From positions 1,184,301 to 1,248,300 of the forward strand of contig JAVGVS010000021.1 of the NCBI GenBank assembly GCA_032718565.1: a stretch of DNA of 64,000 nucleotides, written 5' to 3'. This DNA comes from Distichodus sexfasciatus (lineage: Eukaryota > Chordata > Actinopteri > Characiformes > Distichodontidae). The notes under the pieces were generated by a model. It saw nothing but the letters and a program-made list of their open reading frames with translations. It did no database searches and had not been told where the DNA came from. Positions 49,205-62,145 of the stretch are shown here, piece by piece. The position numbers and the translations under genes were made by a program. Numbering within the stretch: the first letter of the stretch is position 1; each line of letters begins with the position of its first letter.

Positions 49205-51377
49205 CTAAACTGGTTTAATAACCAACAGGTTTATTTATTCGGACTCCCAAAGGATATGAACGAGTTAATAAATATTTACGCCGTATATGCTTTCATCACA
49301 TATTTTTTATTATATATAATCTACGAGAAAATCAATAATTAAATAAAATGCATGAATTATTTATTTTATAAATGAGTGATAAATAAAATAGGCTAAGTAT
49401 TTTTTTTAATGAATTTGTTCGTTATTGTCTGGATATTGCGAGCTTTTGAAATTTTGAGGTGATGGATGTATTTATTTTTATTATCATTCGAATAAATAAA
49501 TAAGATACTCGTAATTATTCCTAAATCACGTCCACGATTATTTAAAGCACGGTTATAACGAGAAAATCTAAGACATTTTCAAATGCTGGTCGTGCCAACA
49601 GAACTGTGCAGTGCCACTTACAAATTCTTCCCAAAACACTCAACTTTATAAAATATTAAGAGTGTTAGCTTAAAACATATCTAAAACCTGCGTATTAAAT
49701 AGAGGTAAATCCTCACTGACAGCGCTTAAAATCTTCAGATATTAGTCACTTCTACAAAAACCTGACTTAGCTCTTGTTAACTCCGTGCACATTGACGTTA
49801 ATGACTTGCGCGCCACATAGTGGATTAAGTGCAGAATTACAAGGTAATCCATTACATTTTAGTACAAGTTACATTTTAGAGAATAATTGTTAAGACTTGA
49901 GCTGCGTGTGAACCCGCCTATTATCGTGTTAAATATTATGTCACAAAACATTCTGCCAGAAGCTTCTCCTCTTAATGTACTGGATGTTATTTTCTTATTT
50001 CAGTGCTGCCTCCATCACGCAACACTCCCAGTCCAATTGACCCAGAGTCCATTCAGGTGCCAATTGGCTATGAACCCGACCCAACAGACCTAGCACTGTC
50101 TAGTGTGCCTGGCCAGGAGGCCTTTGACCCTCGCAAGCGCAAGTTCTCAGAGGAAGAGCTTAAACCCCAGCCCATGATCAAGAAGGCACGCAAAATCTTC
50201 ATTCCCGAAGACCTGAAGGTAACATGGAGCTAATTACTTGGCGTACTTAGTGTGTGTGTGTGTGTGTGTGTGCGAGAGAGAGAGTGAACAGAATAGGGAG
50301 TGCTGTTTATCTCTCCATGCCAATTGCGTCTGCCCGTGTGCAACTTTTGCCACTGGTCAGAGATGTTGCAGGTTGTGGCTAAGAGGCTTAAGTCCACCCG
50401 TCCATTCATTCATCCTTAGGCAGCCAGACCCATGTGACCCTACTTTTCCTGGTATCACACTAGTTCTGCTTGGGTTGAGATTAAAGGATTTGCCTTTTTA
50501 ATTTGTTCAAATAAAAAGTGGATCCATGCAGGGATTTGCAGGGTAATAAATTGCTCAAAGCTGATTTCACAGCCATGATTTCGTGCGAGAACCTGCCAGT
50601 GCTTAAATGTTTGTTAAAAACTCACAACACTTTTGGACAATAGCTGAATGTTGGAATAATGTATGTTTTGCAGGCAAATACTTTTTATCTGCATAAATTT
50701 TCAAATGATGTTATTCAGGGTACTCTACTATAAAACTATACCATCAGATGGAATTTCTTTATCGAGTAATTAAGTTTAAATTAAAGACTTTCCACTTAGA
50801 GAGCGACATTGACTTTAGCAAACACGTGATTTTCTAAAACAGCTTTAAAATGGACAGCAATCCACTAGAAAGCAGAACGCACAACAGTAGCAACACAGCA
50901 AACACTGCATGACTCATTTAAGGTGTGAATGTCCTCATGAATGTGTAGCATTAGCCTTAATAGTGTCTTCCCTACCCAGTTGCATTCATTAAATCCAATT
51001 CTTTACATATATTTCTTAATATATCATTCAGTAGCATTTTTCAAAGAAACTTCATAATTAGTACTGTAAACAAATGGATCTTGAAAACATATTTAAACAG
51101 TATTTTGCTCAAGCATGTGTCTTAACCCTCCTCCTTCTATTGTTCTGCGTATTTCGAGCAGGATGAGAAATACTGGGCACGCCGCAGAAAGAACAACATG
51201 GCTGCCAAGAGGTCGCGAGATGCCCGGCGACTAAAGGAGAACCAGATCGCCATCCGGGCCAGCTTCCTGGAAAAGGAGAACTCGGCTCTCCGGCAGGAAG
51301 TGGCTGACCTGAGGAAGGAGCTGGGCCGTTGTAAAAACATTATGGTGAAGTATGAAGCTCAGCATGGCCCCCTGTGA
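47543..51377 (+). CDS. hlf: Hepatic leukemia factor Hlf, PAR bZIP transcription factor (four coding exons)
   Basis: Hlf is a nuclear bZIP activator of the PAR family (with DBP and TEF). It binds D-box sites as part of circadian output and is a haematopoietic stem-cell factor. Exons are 47543-47651, 48014-48346, 50004-50218 and 51162-51377, together 873 bases (290 codons plus stop), all in phase with GT/AG borders. The N-terminus starts MSRPLALNPTF; mammalian HLF has a short MEK extension before this, not present here. Exon 2 has the conserved FLGPTLWDKTLPYDG activation segment and EYMDLEEFLSENGIP. Exon 3 carries the proline-rich PAR region ending MIKKARK. Exon 4 holds the basic region (ARRRKNNMAAKRSRDARR, about residues 223-243) and leucine zipper, ending EAQHGPL. 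Length matches the roughly 295-residue mammalian protein. Confidence 0.97.
48347..50003. other. hlf intron 2 with a CpG-rich patch and CA repeat
   Basis: About 1.65 kb. A CpG-dense stretch (about 48985-49105, many GCGCGC steps) borders a long CA microsatellite (49130-49201). The rest is AT-rich. No exon is seen, and the open frames across it are low-complexity. Confidence 0.65.
49130..49201. repeat. CA microsatellite, 72 bp pure
   Basis: An uninterrupted run of AC dinucleotides of about 36 units in hlf intron 2. Confidence 0.97.
50250..50285. repeat. Compound GT/GA microsatellite
   Basis: GT units followed by GA units, in hlf intron 3 shortly after exon 3. Confidence 0.9.
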
Positions 51378-53160
51378 GACACAGACCCATGGAGGCCCTC
51401 AATTCCCTACAGTTTTTAAGGACAATATGATGGACTAAAGTCAATCCAGAGTCTGTTCCTGCCAACCTTCACCTCAGTCTGTTCTCAGCACTTTAGATGG
51501 CAGAATGTGACGCTTAGTGTATAGACATGTGTATATTCCATATTTTTGTCCACTTTCTTAGAGAACCTATGTTTATTTTCTTTTCATACAATCTATCACA
51601 GTTGTTGGATGCTACATAGAAGTTTGTTTCTTATTCTTGTTATTGTACATATTTACTTGCATTTGTGTTGTAGCATTTTATTTAACCTTTGTACAAAAAA
51701 AACTGCCTTGTATTCTCTAAACAGCTACACTGTTATCTTCTATTATGACAGCGTAATTCACAGCCTCAACATGTCCATTCACTCACGTCCAGTTAACATG
51801 GTAGATCTTGAGCAAAGCTACGTTTGGGCCTAAGATTGGTTTTGTGCCTCTACGAAGGTCTGTTATTCTTGTTTTACAGAGAGGATAGAATGTAGCATGT
51901 GGAATATGAATGAAGGGTTAATTTTATTAACTTGGCCAAAATATAACTTTCTGGACAAAATGTCCGACTGTTATTATCTACTCTAATATCCATGTCTTTG
52001 TTTCATTTTGTTTTCTCGTGTGTTAGTTGGACTAATGCTGACTTCAGGAACTTTTGCATCAGTGTTATATTGACCTTTTTTAACCTCAGTGTCATACACC
52101 TCAAAAGATGCAATGATTTTTAAATTCTGAGATTTTAAATTCTAATTGGATTTGTCCTGAGATTACTTCACAATGGGCATGTGCTTTAACCTTGTAAATG
52201 TTCACATTTCCCTTGTAAGGCTCTAATCAGGGCACACAGCGTTCTTTGGTAAAATTGCAAGGGTTGCGTGAGAATAGATTTTTATACCAAACATTTGGCA
52301 ATAAGTCTTTGGATTCAGTTTTTAACTTGTACAGGAGTTCATGTAGGTATTTTGTTTGCCGCAATTGTGATCAAAGAAAATTATGTTGAACAATTATTTT
52401 TCTTTTTTAAGCACTGGCCATTTCCGAGAATGGCATTATTTTGGAAACTTTATGAAAAATATGACTATGTTTGCCTTTTTGGACCGATGTGAAATGAATG
52501 TAAATGTAAGGTTTGTGTCAGTCTTTACTTCAGACCAAAAGAAAGATATCTATATATAATATATTGTTATATTAAAGTAGATGTTTTTACAAAGCTATTC
52601 TTCTTTTTGTAAAGTATTTTCCTATGAATTGCAGGTGTTTCTAGAGGCGTTTAAAGCAGCAAATGGGAAAAATGTTGTAACTCAAGTGTAAAGGTCTGAT
52701 TTGCTGGAACTCTGCATGGGCATTATTGGTATAACCCACAAGATTGATTTCATAGTTTACAATATTCAGTTGATTTTAGGTTAACTCAGCCGTTTTGTTG
52801 CTCAGTCATACCCTTTAGCTCTCACCATTTAAGAATAGAATTCTGTTTTCTTACTTCTCCTGTCTAGACTGTTCTTAGAGTAATCATCTTTTGCCCTCTG
52901 TTTTGGTGGTTAAATGTTTTTAATTCTTCTGAAAGATGGTATTATCATGTTTTTGCCATACTGGTGAAAGTAGTCAATGCTGACTGTGAAGATTTGATAT
53001 CTGTCATATAACACTTGTTATTTTGAAAACTGCAGCATGTTTACTTTTGGTAGAAACTTTAAGTTTATTTAATGGCTTTTTAAAAATACATCTTGATGTC
53101 CTTTTTTCTTTACCTTGTGTCCTTGCTCATGACCAAAATAAATGGTTTCGAAAATATCCT
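51378..53160 (+). other. hlf: hlf 3' UTR
   Basis: The stretch from the stop codon to about 18 bases beyond AATAAA at 53137-53142. It is AT-rich with several ATTTA and TGTA motifs and no coding potential. The 3' end is inferred from the signal only; an earlier signal may also be used. Confidence 0.65.
53137..53142 (+). terminator. Candidate polyadenylation signal of hlf
   Basis: AATAAA in the context GACCAAAATAAATGG, about 1.76 kb after the stop codon, followed by a T-rich stretch. Confidence 0.6.
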
Positions 53161-53458
53161 TGTTTTATTAAGTAAAATATTGAAGTGGTTTGCTCTTTAA
53201 TTTATTGGCTTATACTTATTTCAGTTGTCTTTTTTTAGAAGGCCACATGAGTGGCTTTCTATGGATCATTCCTAAGTAATGTATGATTACAGATGGTAGT
53301 GTTATGCTAAAATGGGATACGATGTAGTCGTTGAACGACACTATTATTATCTCTATTATTATCTCTAGTTTTCTTAAGATAGACTTAGAACTTATATTTG
53401 TGATACACCTTACATTTGTTTACTTTATAAGCGTAGTTTTGCCTCTGGATGATGGAGG

Positions 53459-53612
53459 TGAGGGTGGTGGTGGTTAGGATAGTCGCCTCTGGATCAAGAG
53501 GGAGTTCAAATCCTACCCCAATTTGCTCTCAGGAAAAATGTCCCTGAAATTAGAAAATGGAAGTCACTGTGAATAAGAGCGTCTGATAAATGTCATAAAT
53601 CTGAATTCAAAT
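53459..53612 (+). repeat. V-SINE/MIR-like tRNA-derived repeat
   Basis: A tRNA-like head (GGTGGTGGTTAGGATAGTCG) with a B-box-like GAGTTCAAATCC near 53509 is followed by the tail GAATAAGAGCGTCTGATAAAT, which is very common in fish SINEs. It is distinct from SINE copies A-D. Confidence 0.7.
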
Positions 53613-53809
53613 GTAGATGTAGTGTTCTGTATTTATGCCATGCTCCTGTGTTCGGGATTGCCTTATACGCCACTAGAGTGCACCATTTCCACAAAATTGA
53701 CCTGTGACAGGAAGCATGAGGGAGACTGACAACATCATCTTGTGTCATCACTGGATTATGATTTTGATGCACAGACCAGCCCTGAATCCCCTTCCTGCTC
53801 CTCCCCTCT

Positions 53810-53895
53810 TCATCAGCACCATCGTCATCACAATCAGCATCAGCAACAGCCTCATCACCGTCATCCCCATCGTCATCATCATCGTCATCAGATCA
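53810..53895. repeat. ATC-rich imperfect trinucleotide repeat
   Basis: Repeated CATCA, CGTCATC and CAGCATC units. The open frame over it is a by-product of the repeat. Confidence 0.8.
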
Positions 53896-55750
53896 GCCAC
53901 CATCCACATTCATGAGTGTTCTTGTACTGCAAGTTCCTGTGCTTCTCAACGTTTACATCAATGTACGTTTTGAAGTAGTTTATTCACATTATCTAGGCAG
54001 ACTATTGTGATGTGGCAGTTATAAATGACACAAAAATGCACGCTGTAACCTTACTTCTGATTGCATTGCAAATTGAGTAGAACCAGTATCTATTTTCCAT
54101 TTTTCACCCATAGATTTGCATCACATCTTCTAATTAATCCATGGTAAAGTTTCTAACCATCTCACACTCCTCCACATGCATGATGGTGCTGATGGAGTGA
54201 AGAAGTCTTCATTCCACAGTAAAAATGTACTTTATAAGGTACCTTATTGTTAGTACTCTGGCACTAAGGTTTACTGTTGCATGGTTTTACAAATATAGTA
54301 ATATAGTATAGCACATAGTCAAAAAAGATACAAATTTGTTCACTGGTGTATAAATCATAAATCATAAAGCACACAAAATACTATTGTAACTTTATGTACA
54401 AATTTGTACTTAAGTACAAAAAGGAAAAATATAAAGTGGCACGATGGTACAATTTTGCTCTTTTTTGAGAGTGGAGCCTAAATCCATAATATCTTCACTT
54501 GCATACTTTCTATTCCCCCGCCCTTGTTTCTGTCACTTTTTTCCCCTAAATCCATGCCCTGCTGATGCTAGCTGTGTAGTCCTCACTTTTTGCGACAGTG
54601 ACATGTGTTTGCACCAGTCATCACGCATGTTTATCTCTGTAGTCTGTCTGTGGGTGTGGCCTGTGTGACCTCTAACCCTCTGCAAGCGCAGATGACTTCC
54701 TGCAGGGATTTCTGTGGCATTTATCAAATAGACTTGGGGTTATATAAAGCCATTTGTAAATGCAGGGGGAGCAGATTGGGATCTGATGTTAATCCCAGCC
54801 TGGTTGAGGAGCCGCTGAGGGAGAGAGCTACACAGACCCAGGCCTGCTCTCATTCACTATCACTTTCTGTCACTACATCATCTGGCCGTCGTTTTCCCTA
54901 ATTATCACAGATTACTAATTTTCTATTATTTTTTAAGCTATTATTTCATTTATTGGCTTTGACCAAGTGTCTACGTTGACTGTGTTTGTAAATTGAAATG
55001 GTTAAATATATCTGGCACAACTCCTAAAAATTAGAAGCAGAATATATTGCTTCAAAATGGGAAGCTGTTTTTATTTTGGCTTATATATTTACAGCATTTC
55101 ACATTCAATTTTGTAAATAGAAAAAAGAACACATTAAAACATGTCTCAAGTCATTCTACATGTATTTGTTGCATAATGAGATTAGTTCACTATTGCTTTG
55201 CAATAATGTAATTTATTTCTATCTGTGCACAGCGTATAGAGTCCACATACATGATATATAATTCACTTTGATTTACCCAGGTTCTGAGATTGCCCATTGG
55301 TAATGATTGCAGTAGTATTCATCATGCAGGCTGGCCATGACTGTACTTTGTGAGGTGGAACAAACAGGAGACATTTGCATGTGCTCAGGTTGGTTTCCCA
55401 ACATCACTGCACATGCAACGTTAAATTCGGCAAACCTAGTCATGCATTTGGACTACTGCATTGTGTTTCTTCTGCAAGCATGACAGCATTTCTATTCACA
55501 GATCCACTGTACAAATATCAGAGTTCTGAAAGAAACAATAGAAACAGGGTATTCTGTCCTGTACATACAAATGCAACATCATTTCCGTTGAAAAAAAGTC
55601 ATTTCACAAAAAAACATAAAATTCATAAAATCCTACAACCCAATGGCAGTGTGTAACTGTGCATATATACATATTTATTAAATGTCTTGATATGTGTCAA
55701 AAGGTATATATTGCCATTTGTAAGTCCTCAGGTCACTGGCCTCTTCATGC

Positions 55751-55847
55751 TTATGCTGACCAACCAAATCTTTCAGAGGTCTTAGCTGCCTCCATTTGTG
55801 TGATGGTGAGCATTCTAATGTCACCCCCAGGATTATAGGATGATGTT
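55751..55847 (-). CDS. Candidate terminal coding exon of an unidentified gene
   Basis: On the minus strand, a good acceptor (polypyrimidine run then CAG at 55850-55848) opens a 97-base frame of 31 codons ending in TAA at 55753-55751. Its residues include YNPGGDIRMLTITQMEAAK and end SERFGWSA. A minus-strand AATAAA (55674-55679) lies about 70 bases after the stop, as in a real last exon. The composition is unlike repeat sequence. I do not recognise the family and cannot connect it to an upstream exon: the smim36 frame ends in its own stop, and its nearest donor-like site would join in a different phase. It could be an alternative smim36 exon, the end of an unknown gene, or chance. Confidence 0.3.
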
Positions 55848-57308
55848 CTGAAAGAGAAAAGACAAGAATTTAGTATGATTCATTATTTCAGTGGTTAGTC
55901 TGCTTTCGGCTTGGGTGACAGGATTTTAAAAACCATTTATGAGTTACATAACTGGCTTTTTGTTGCTAATGGCATTCACCACAACTAGATTTATCTGAAG
56001 AATTTGGAACATCTAAGCGCATGTTTTTAACAGGCAACCTTCAAGTTCTCCGTCAGTCTTTTTATTGCCATTCGAAGACAGCATATCCTTTATTAAAACA
56101 GTGTATGAAAATAAGGATGAACCATTTAACCATCACAGAAACATAGGAAGAGATGCAAAGATTACAACATATTTGGTGAAAGAGTGTAAAAGTGGAAGCA
56201 AATGGTCCATACAAATCATATTGTTATTTATCTTTTACCTATTTCTATGTTGTGTTCAACACAACAATCTTATGAAGCTTAAAAGAGTAAGGGCAGAAAG
56301 ATGGACATTATATTGAAGGTACTTCTAAAGCTGATATAAGCAAACCTCAAATCATAATGTTTTGAAGAATACAATTTATCCTGTTGCAAGAATAAATGGA
56401 AAACTGATTTCTTCTTCATTCTTTAATTTGTTTATTGATCAATAGTAGGGCAGGGGGGACCATTTTTTTAACATCTTTCATAAAGGAACTATTTCCTGGA
56501 TACTATATCATGTACATCATATAAGAAGATGTGAGAGAAAGTTCATTACATGATTACTTTGTAAATGTTAACATTAATGATCTCTTTTGGAAATGTTATG
56601 ACACAAATGTCAGCGTAAAGCTTTTTGATTCGGTGAATGAGATGACTGTCACTACTTGGTGGACATATTAGTGACCATCATGCACTGAGAATTCAATATA
56701 TCATGCAGGAAATTTACTGCTTACTGCAAAGGTGCATAATGGTGTATGAAAATCCTTTTGATCAAAAAGATTGTGGATAGTTTGCGAAATACTGTATTTA
56801 CATAACAACTGAAAAGGGGTGAAGATGATGGAGTGGTGCATGTGCGTGCGTGTGCATGTGTTAATAAGCTCAGCAGTGGGAGTTGATGCAACAGTGATGT
56901 AGATGTGATGCGGATGGAGATAATCCTTCTGCTCTCTTTCATCATAATGGTGCTGTAAAATAGTAAGACCTTATGTCATTTCACAAAAGACCCCTTTTTC
57001 TCTAAAACTGTCATGACATAACAATAAAACGAATACTACGATAATTCCGCAAAAACATTCTCTTCTGAGACTACTGATGAAGTGCGCAAAATGCTTTACC
57101 AAAGATTTTTAAAAAGACGTGCCAAAACAAAACGTCACCTGTCATATGCACGTTCATTCACAAGCTTGACACTTAATCAACCCAGACTTACCTTTTTAGT
57201 TTTGTCCCAAACTGGTTTTAGATTACTTAATTCAATGGAATGAAGGGAAAAACGTGTGGAAAATTTCAGCAGCAGCAGTTTATCCCAGCAATGGAAGACG
57301 TTGGCCTC

Positions 57309-57617
57309 TTATACCAAGGTGCTTCTCTTCTCTCGCATGTCCGGGGTAGCCGGCACAAAGTTGGTGGCTGTTGTGTTGTTTTGCTCGTTGTAGCGGGACG
57401 AAGTCGGCGAGTTCTGCATCACCACAAGTCGGATGGGGGACTGCTGCTGCGGGGCTGGAGCTTCTGGAACATACTCCTTGCTGGGGTCCTTGCCACGGCA
57501 GTCGTAGAGGATGCAGGAGATAAGGAAAACTAGGAGCAGGATAACGTAGCTGGCGATGAGAATGATGAGGTTCAGAGTGACGGGGTCAATCTCCAGGTAA
57601 AACTCCATAAGACCCAT
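57309..57617 (-). CDS. smim36: Small integral membrane protein 36
   Basis: A single-exon frame of 102 codons, or 99 if the second ATG (57608-57606) is used as in mammals (MEFYLEIDP). The sequence EIDPVTLNLII leads into one membrane helix (about residues 13-36), followed by a conserved juxtamembrane block CRGKDPSKEYVPEAP. The motif IRLVVMQNS and a tail ending KRSTLV follow. Human SMIM36 (about 94 residues) has the same start, helix and RGKDPSKEY block, and the same neighbours. Its function is unknown. The tail ends in a PDZ-ligand-like STLV, which suggests but does not prove binding to a PDZ protein. Confidence 0.92.
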   Translation of the reverse strand: MGLMEFYLEIDPVTLNLIILIASYVILLLVFLISCILYDCRGKDPSKEYVPEAPAPQQQSPIRLVVMQNSPTSSRYNEQNNTTATNFVPATPDMREKRSTLV

Positions 57618-60120
57618 GGTGATGCTTCATCCCTCACGCCAAGCAGCAACAGAAACGTGGGCACCATGGACTCTCGGCCGGCTCCTTTGCCGCGTTATCC
57701 CGGAGAGCAACAGCAGGGCCCTCGCCGCAGATCAGAGTGGATCTGTAGCTTTTCAGTTCAAAGACTTTAATCCCTCCCGCTACTCCTCCAACCTTGAATT
57801 CCTGTAGCCAATGATTAAAAGCTGCTCAGTTTAATAACTTAAGCTACCATTTTAATTTTGCCAACTGCACATTGCAGGACGATTTTTGCCAAATTGTACG
57901 CCGAGGTAAAGTACCTTCGGTCCTGTCTCGTTCTTGGCAAAATGACAAGAACACATCTCAATGAGATAAGAGTGATTATTGTGTGGTAAATAACTTATTA
58001 GTCATGTCATTAGTAATGAGGAGTGATATAACATGAAAGCCCCAAAGAATTGTATGCCATGTTTTGGGCTATTTTAAGCGAACATTGTAACATAGTGTTG
58101 TGAATTTCTCAGTGAATATTGTTATATTCTTCTCTCTCATTGCATATATTGACAAAAGTGTTACAAATGATTATGGAAAAATCACTACTGAGTATTTACA
58201 CACAACCCATAATGAACCAATACACAGTCCTAAAAATAAATACATTTCCTTTATATTATTACTGAGTATAATATTCCTAAATATTCTTGAAATGCATAGC
58301 TTACCAACTGAATATGTTAAAATAGAATGTCATATTAAAACACACAGCATGAAGATTTATTATTTCGTCCACTTACTAATGGTATTATATTTCAGAACCC
58401 TTGGTAAATAAGGAAACAGTACTTATTAGTCACTAATGAGATTTTGTACAGATCATAACAGGTGGTGCTTTTACAGCACATGCACAATGAGTGGTGTTGT
58501 GATTTGTAGCATCATTTCAGAATGGTTAGTGTTTGCTGATGTAGAGACTCTGCTCTTTTGAGGTCACTCTCTCTTAAATTGGAGTACACACATCAGATCA
58601 GAAGTTTCCTTGTGCTGAAAGGCACTATGATTGCCAGGTGACAGATGAAATATCCAAGCTATACAACAGGGATGCCTGAAAATGGGCCATGATGCCATAT
58701 GTGGCATCTGTCTGGATGATCTACTTTGATGCACTTTCAGTAAAAAATAATATTCTTAAACTTCTGTTTGACCTGAAAATGTTATTTTCATTGTGGCATG
58801 AAACTAAATGTTCTGTCTCACCTGAAAGCATTCAGGAGTCTAGGCCAACATATTTAGTCTATACTGAAATGGTAGTTTGTGGTAAACTTTTTACAATTAA
58901 TTAAAACACTATTATAAACCTTGTATGTTCTCAAACTACCAAATCAATGCCAATGCATAATTTCCACTTTAATGGGATGTGCATTCATTTGTATCCTGTT
59001 TTTTTCCCATTATGTAGTACACTCATATTGATTATAGAGTAAAATTACTTGATTACATTATTTATATAATGGCATAATAATGGATTGAAATTTTGTAATT
59101 GCTTTTGTAATGTTAAAAATTGTCATTTAAAATGTTTTAGGGTCAACAAGACATCAACATAACGTTTCATTTTAAACAACTGTCATCAAAAATAGTAAAT
59201 ATTAGGTAATATAATAGATATTAGATAATATTAGTAAATTTATGTTAGAGTGAATCACGATAAAGCAAGAAAGCAAGTGAAAAGGTCATTAATGAAAATT
59301 ATTTTATATGATGAGTTAGGATGAAATTGCAACCAAATAATCTTTTAAGACAAAACAGCATTTTGTACATTGTATTTTATATAAACAAATGATAATAATA
59401 ATTATATATTTCATGCATTCATGCACAGAAAATGTGTCACCTGCCAATCAAGCACCCTCATCAGAACACCCCATCTGTGCATGCGTTCCTACAGATGTGT
59501 ATTCTGGGTCAATTCCTAGACAATCTAGAAATAGCGTTGGCCTACTGTTGCTACCTGTTTGTTCTCTTGTTCAGAACCCAGAGGCTTATCTAAATAACAA
59601 AGCTAATGGAGTTAGTTTGTCTCATTAGTACTTGGGCCAAAAGATTAATTCATTTTTAATTAAAATCACAGCTGGAGCAACTGTAATGTTCAGTTTTAAT
59701 CAAACATGACTTCTAACAAAGGAGGCTGAATTAATTGGCTGTGATTCTGACGTGGACAAAGTGGGACTTACATTTTGAGAGTGGCAACAGCAAATGGCTT
59801 GCTGCCAAAAAATAAAAGTGTGGGTTAAAAGAGCTAATGAGGTTGTTGTCATGTAGAAACAACATGCAGCAAATGTGTAATTATTCTTGATGAATACAGA
59901 ACTGGCATTATTTTCTACAGAAAAAATACAGTCGCAATTGCAATACTGGTAAGAATGTTCACAATAACTTATTCCTAAAAGTTCACACTCAACAAATTCC
60001 TATTAAGTGTTTTAATTTGGTTATTGTAATACTAAAATGTATTTGTAATACATTGTACAGTACATGTAATACATTTTATATGATTTGTAATACAATTTAG
60101 ATTATACAGTCTATCTATTC
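57618..60120. other. Region between smim36 and tmem100
   Basis: The first bases upstream of smim36 (57620-57800) are its 5' region. The rest is mostly AT-rich sequence. I see no exon and no clear repeat. Blocks near 59410-59490 and 59660-59800 are less AT-rich and could be conserved non-coding sequence or the tmem100 3' UTR. Confidence 0.45.
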
Positions 60121-60456
60121 TTATCTGTGTCTCAGACCCTCCAGGAGGGTGGTCTGACTTGTAGAGTGTCTATGCAACATCTTGTCCCTCTTGAATTTCC
60201 AGGACACTGCGGTGAGGCCGAGCAGCAGGAAGCTGCCGGAGAGCAGCATCAAACCAAGGGTGGAGATGGTGGAACCATGGGAATTGAATGAATAGGCTAC
60301 AGCCGTGACCGTGATGCCAATCATCAGCAGCACAATACTAAAGGGTAACATACAGTGATAACAGGAACCATCCGTGCCTCCAGTGGCTACACTTAGCTCT
60401 AGTTGGGTGTCCAATAAGGAATTTTTCGCCACATCATGGCTTGTATCGTCACTCAT
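60121..60456 (-). CDS. tmem100: Transmembrane protein 100
   Basis: A single coding exon of 111 codons. TMEM100 is a two-pass membrane protein that acts downstream of BMP9/BMP10-ALK1 signalling in endothelium, and in sensory neurons it modulates TRPA1-TRPV1. The sequence shows a hydrophilic N-terminus, then ATGGT and CYHC before membrane segment one (about residues 36-57). The highly conserved VTAVAYSFNSHGS loop follows, then segment two (about 64-86) ending in W and a basic tail with SQTTLLEG. Human TMEM100 is 134 residues; this one is shorter, mainly at the N-terminus. A likely 5' UTR acceptor lies upstream near 60555. Confidence 0.95.
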   Translation of the reverse strand: MSDDTSHDVAKNSLLDTQLELSVATGGTDGSCYHCMLPFSIVLLMIGITVTAVAYSFNSHGSTISTLGLMLLSGSFLLLGLTAVSWKFKRDKMLHRHSTSQTTLLEGLRHR

Positions 60457-62145
60457 GTTGCAGTATCTTCAAAGATTGCAGATTTCAAAAGGTCTTGGGG
60501 CTTTCCTTGAGACCTTTTCCATTTGTCTACCTTTAAGTCTTTGTCATCCGACTGCCTAAAATGTCAAAGAGATCGGTACACATAGAGCTTAACAATGAAT
60601 GCAACCACAGATAAATAAAACGATGGGATACATAAACTGCAGTTACACAGTCTAAATGCAACCAAGGTAGAAAACTTTTAATCAAAGACAGACAGAAAAT
60701 TATGAGTCTGAATTCAACTCACCAGTAATTTTGCAGTGATCATGCCTCTGTGTCCCAATATGGGAACCGATCATGGTCAGGCTGAAGTGAAATATTACTA
60801 GTAGGAGGGGAGTTTCTTTTTCCAGACCTCATGAATAGATAAATTAACCCTTCCCTTGCTGCACAATATTCATACATTTATTTTCATGACAACAAGTGAC
60901 ACCAATATGTATGGGATTTGTTCAACACATCTGATAATTCTAGTATTCTAATTCCAATTATAGCCAATTACAGGAGCTAATTACAATAATTAATAGCAAC
61001 TAATTATTATACAAAGAAGATTCAATGCTTGGCTCTTTTTAAAATGATAAAATGTATAAGATATCCCATGCACCTAGAAGATTTTCGGTTATGTACTGTT
61101 TGGTTTTCATAAGTTTGACCCTTGTACGCTTTTATATTGTTGCTGTTGCATCTTTCTTCATCTGCTCCTGAAATCAGCACTTAGACCAGGCCACCACAGC
61201 AGCATTCCCCTGGACATAAGCCTTGTTGTCTTATCTGATTTCATCACCCCAGTGTGCAAAATTTGTAGCAGGTAATCTTGGAGAACTGCAGTACAATTTC
61301 ATCATTTTGTTGTTCCAAATGTCTAATAGGAAATGTTGTAGGAGATAGACAGAAGAGAACGGTCAAAGATGATCAGTCACTCGAGATGGCCCTGTGGAGG
61401 TCCCAGGGTCCCACTCCATCTCCAAAAGCAAAACAAATCATTGGTCCACAGCTGCAAGGCCACACTGTGCCCTGGACACTCAGGCCATGATGTGGATTAC
61501 TGACAGATGTTCTACCATCTACCTCTTTCATCTTCTCTCTCTCCCGTGGTGCTTTCATGACCTGACCTGACTCTTACTGGAGCTCTGCACAAAAAAGGGT
61601 GCAGATGCCTGTAATTCAGTACACTTCCTTATTTTGGCAGGCATTACAACAAAGAAATCATTTTCCCATAAAAATCCTCACCAACAGGATATGCAAGTTT
61701 ATTAATCTGCTGTGGACTTCCTTCCAGATACTTGGGATATTTGAGTTTGGTTAGAGTGTTACCTCAACATATACTACTTTAAATAACAATCCTTAGACTT
61801 TTATATATGAAAAGACAGAGCTTCACAATACGATATTGTATCCATTCAAAAGACGATTTAGTTCCATTAACACCAAAGCAATCCAGTAATCGACATGAGA
61901 CAATATCATATGCAGGTGTAACATGATCATTTCCATTCTTATCACTCAAACTGAACCCTCTAAAATAATTTTCAATTATCTCTAAAACTAGAACCTCCTG
62001 TTCAATATAAAGTGATGTTACAATATGTATGATGTCTAAGCGATGTTTTCATTTTGTATCAATGTTATGGGCTTGTTGATCACTGAAGCGATGTATCATT
62101 GTAGATTGATCTATCGCTACACCTCTACTTATTAGCCTAAGTAAC

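Larger units (their letters stand above)
53161..57308. other. Region between hlf and smim36
   Basis: About 4.1 kb. It contains a SINE-like repeat (53459-53612), an ATC-rich simple repeat (53810-53895) and a candidate minus-strand terminal exon (55751-55847). The MMD gene that occupies this interval in human is not recognisable on either strand. Confidence 0.55.

Noticed and set aside
48860..49342. Several overlapping open frames in hlf intron 2, one with a long Thr-His run
   Set aside because: They arise from the CA repeat and CpG-rich patch and have no domain or conserved feature.
53704..53973. 89-codon open frame with Ile/Ser-rich stretch
   Set aside because: It is produced by the ATC trinucleotide repeat.
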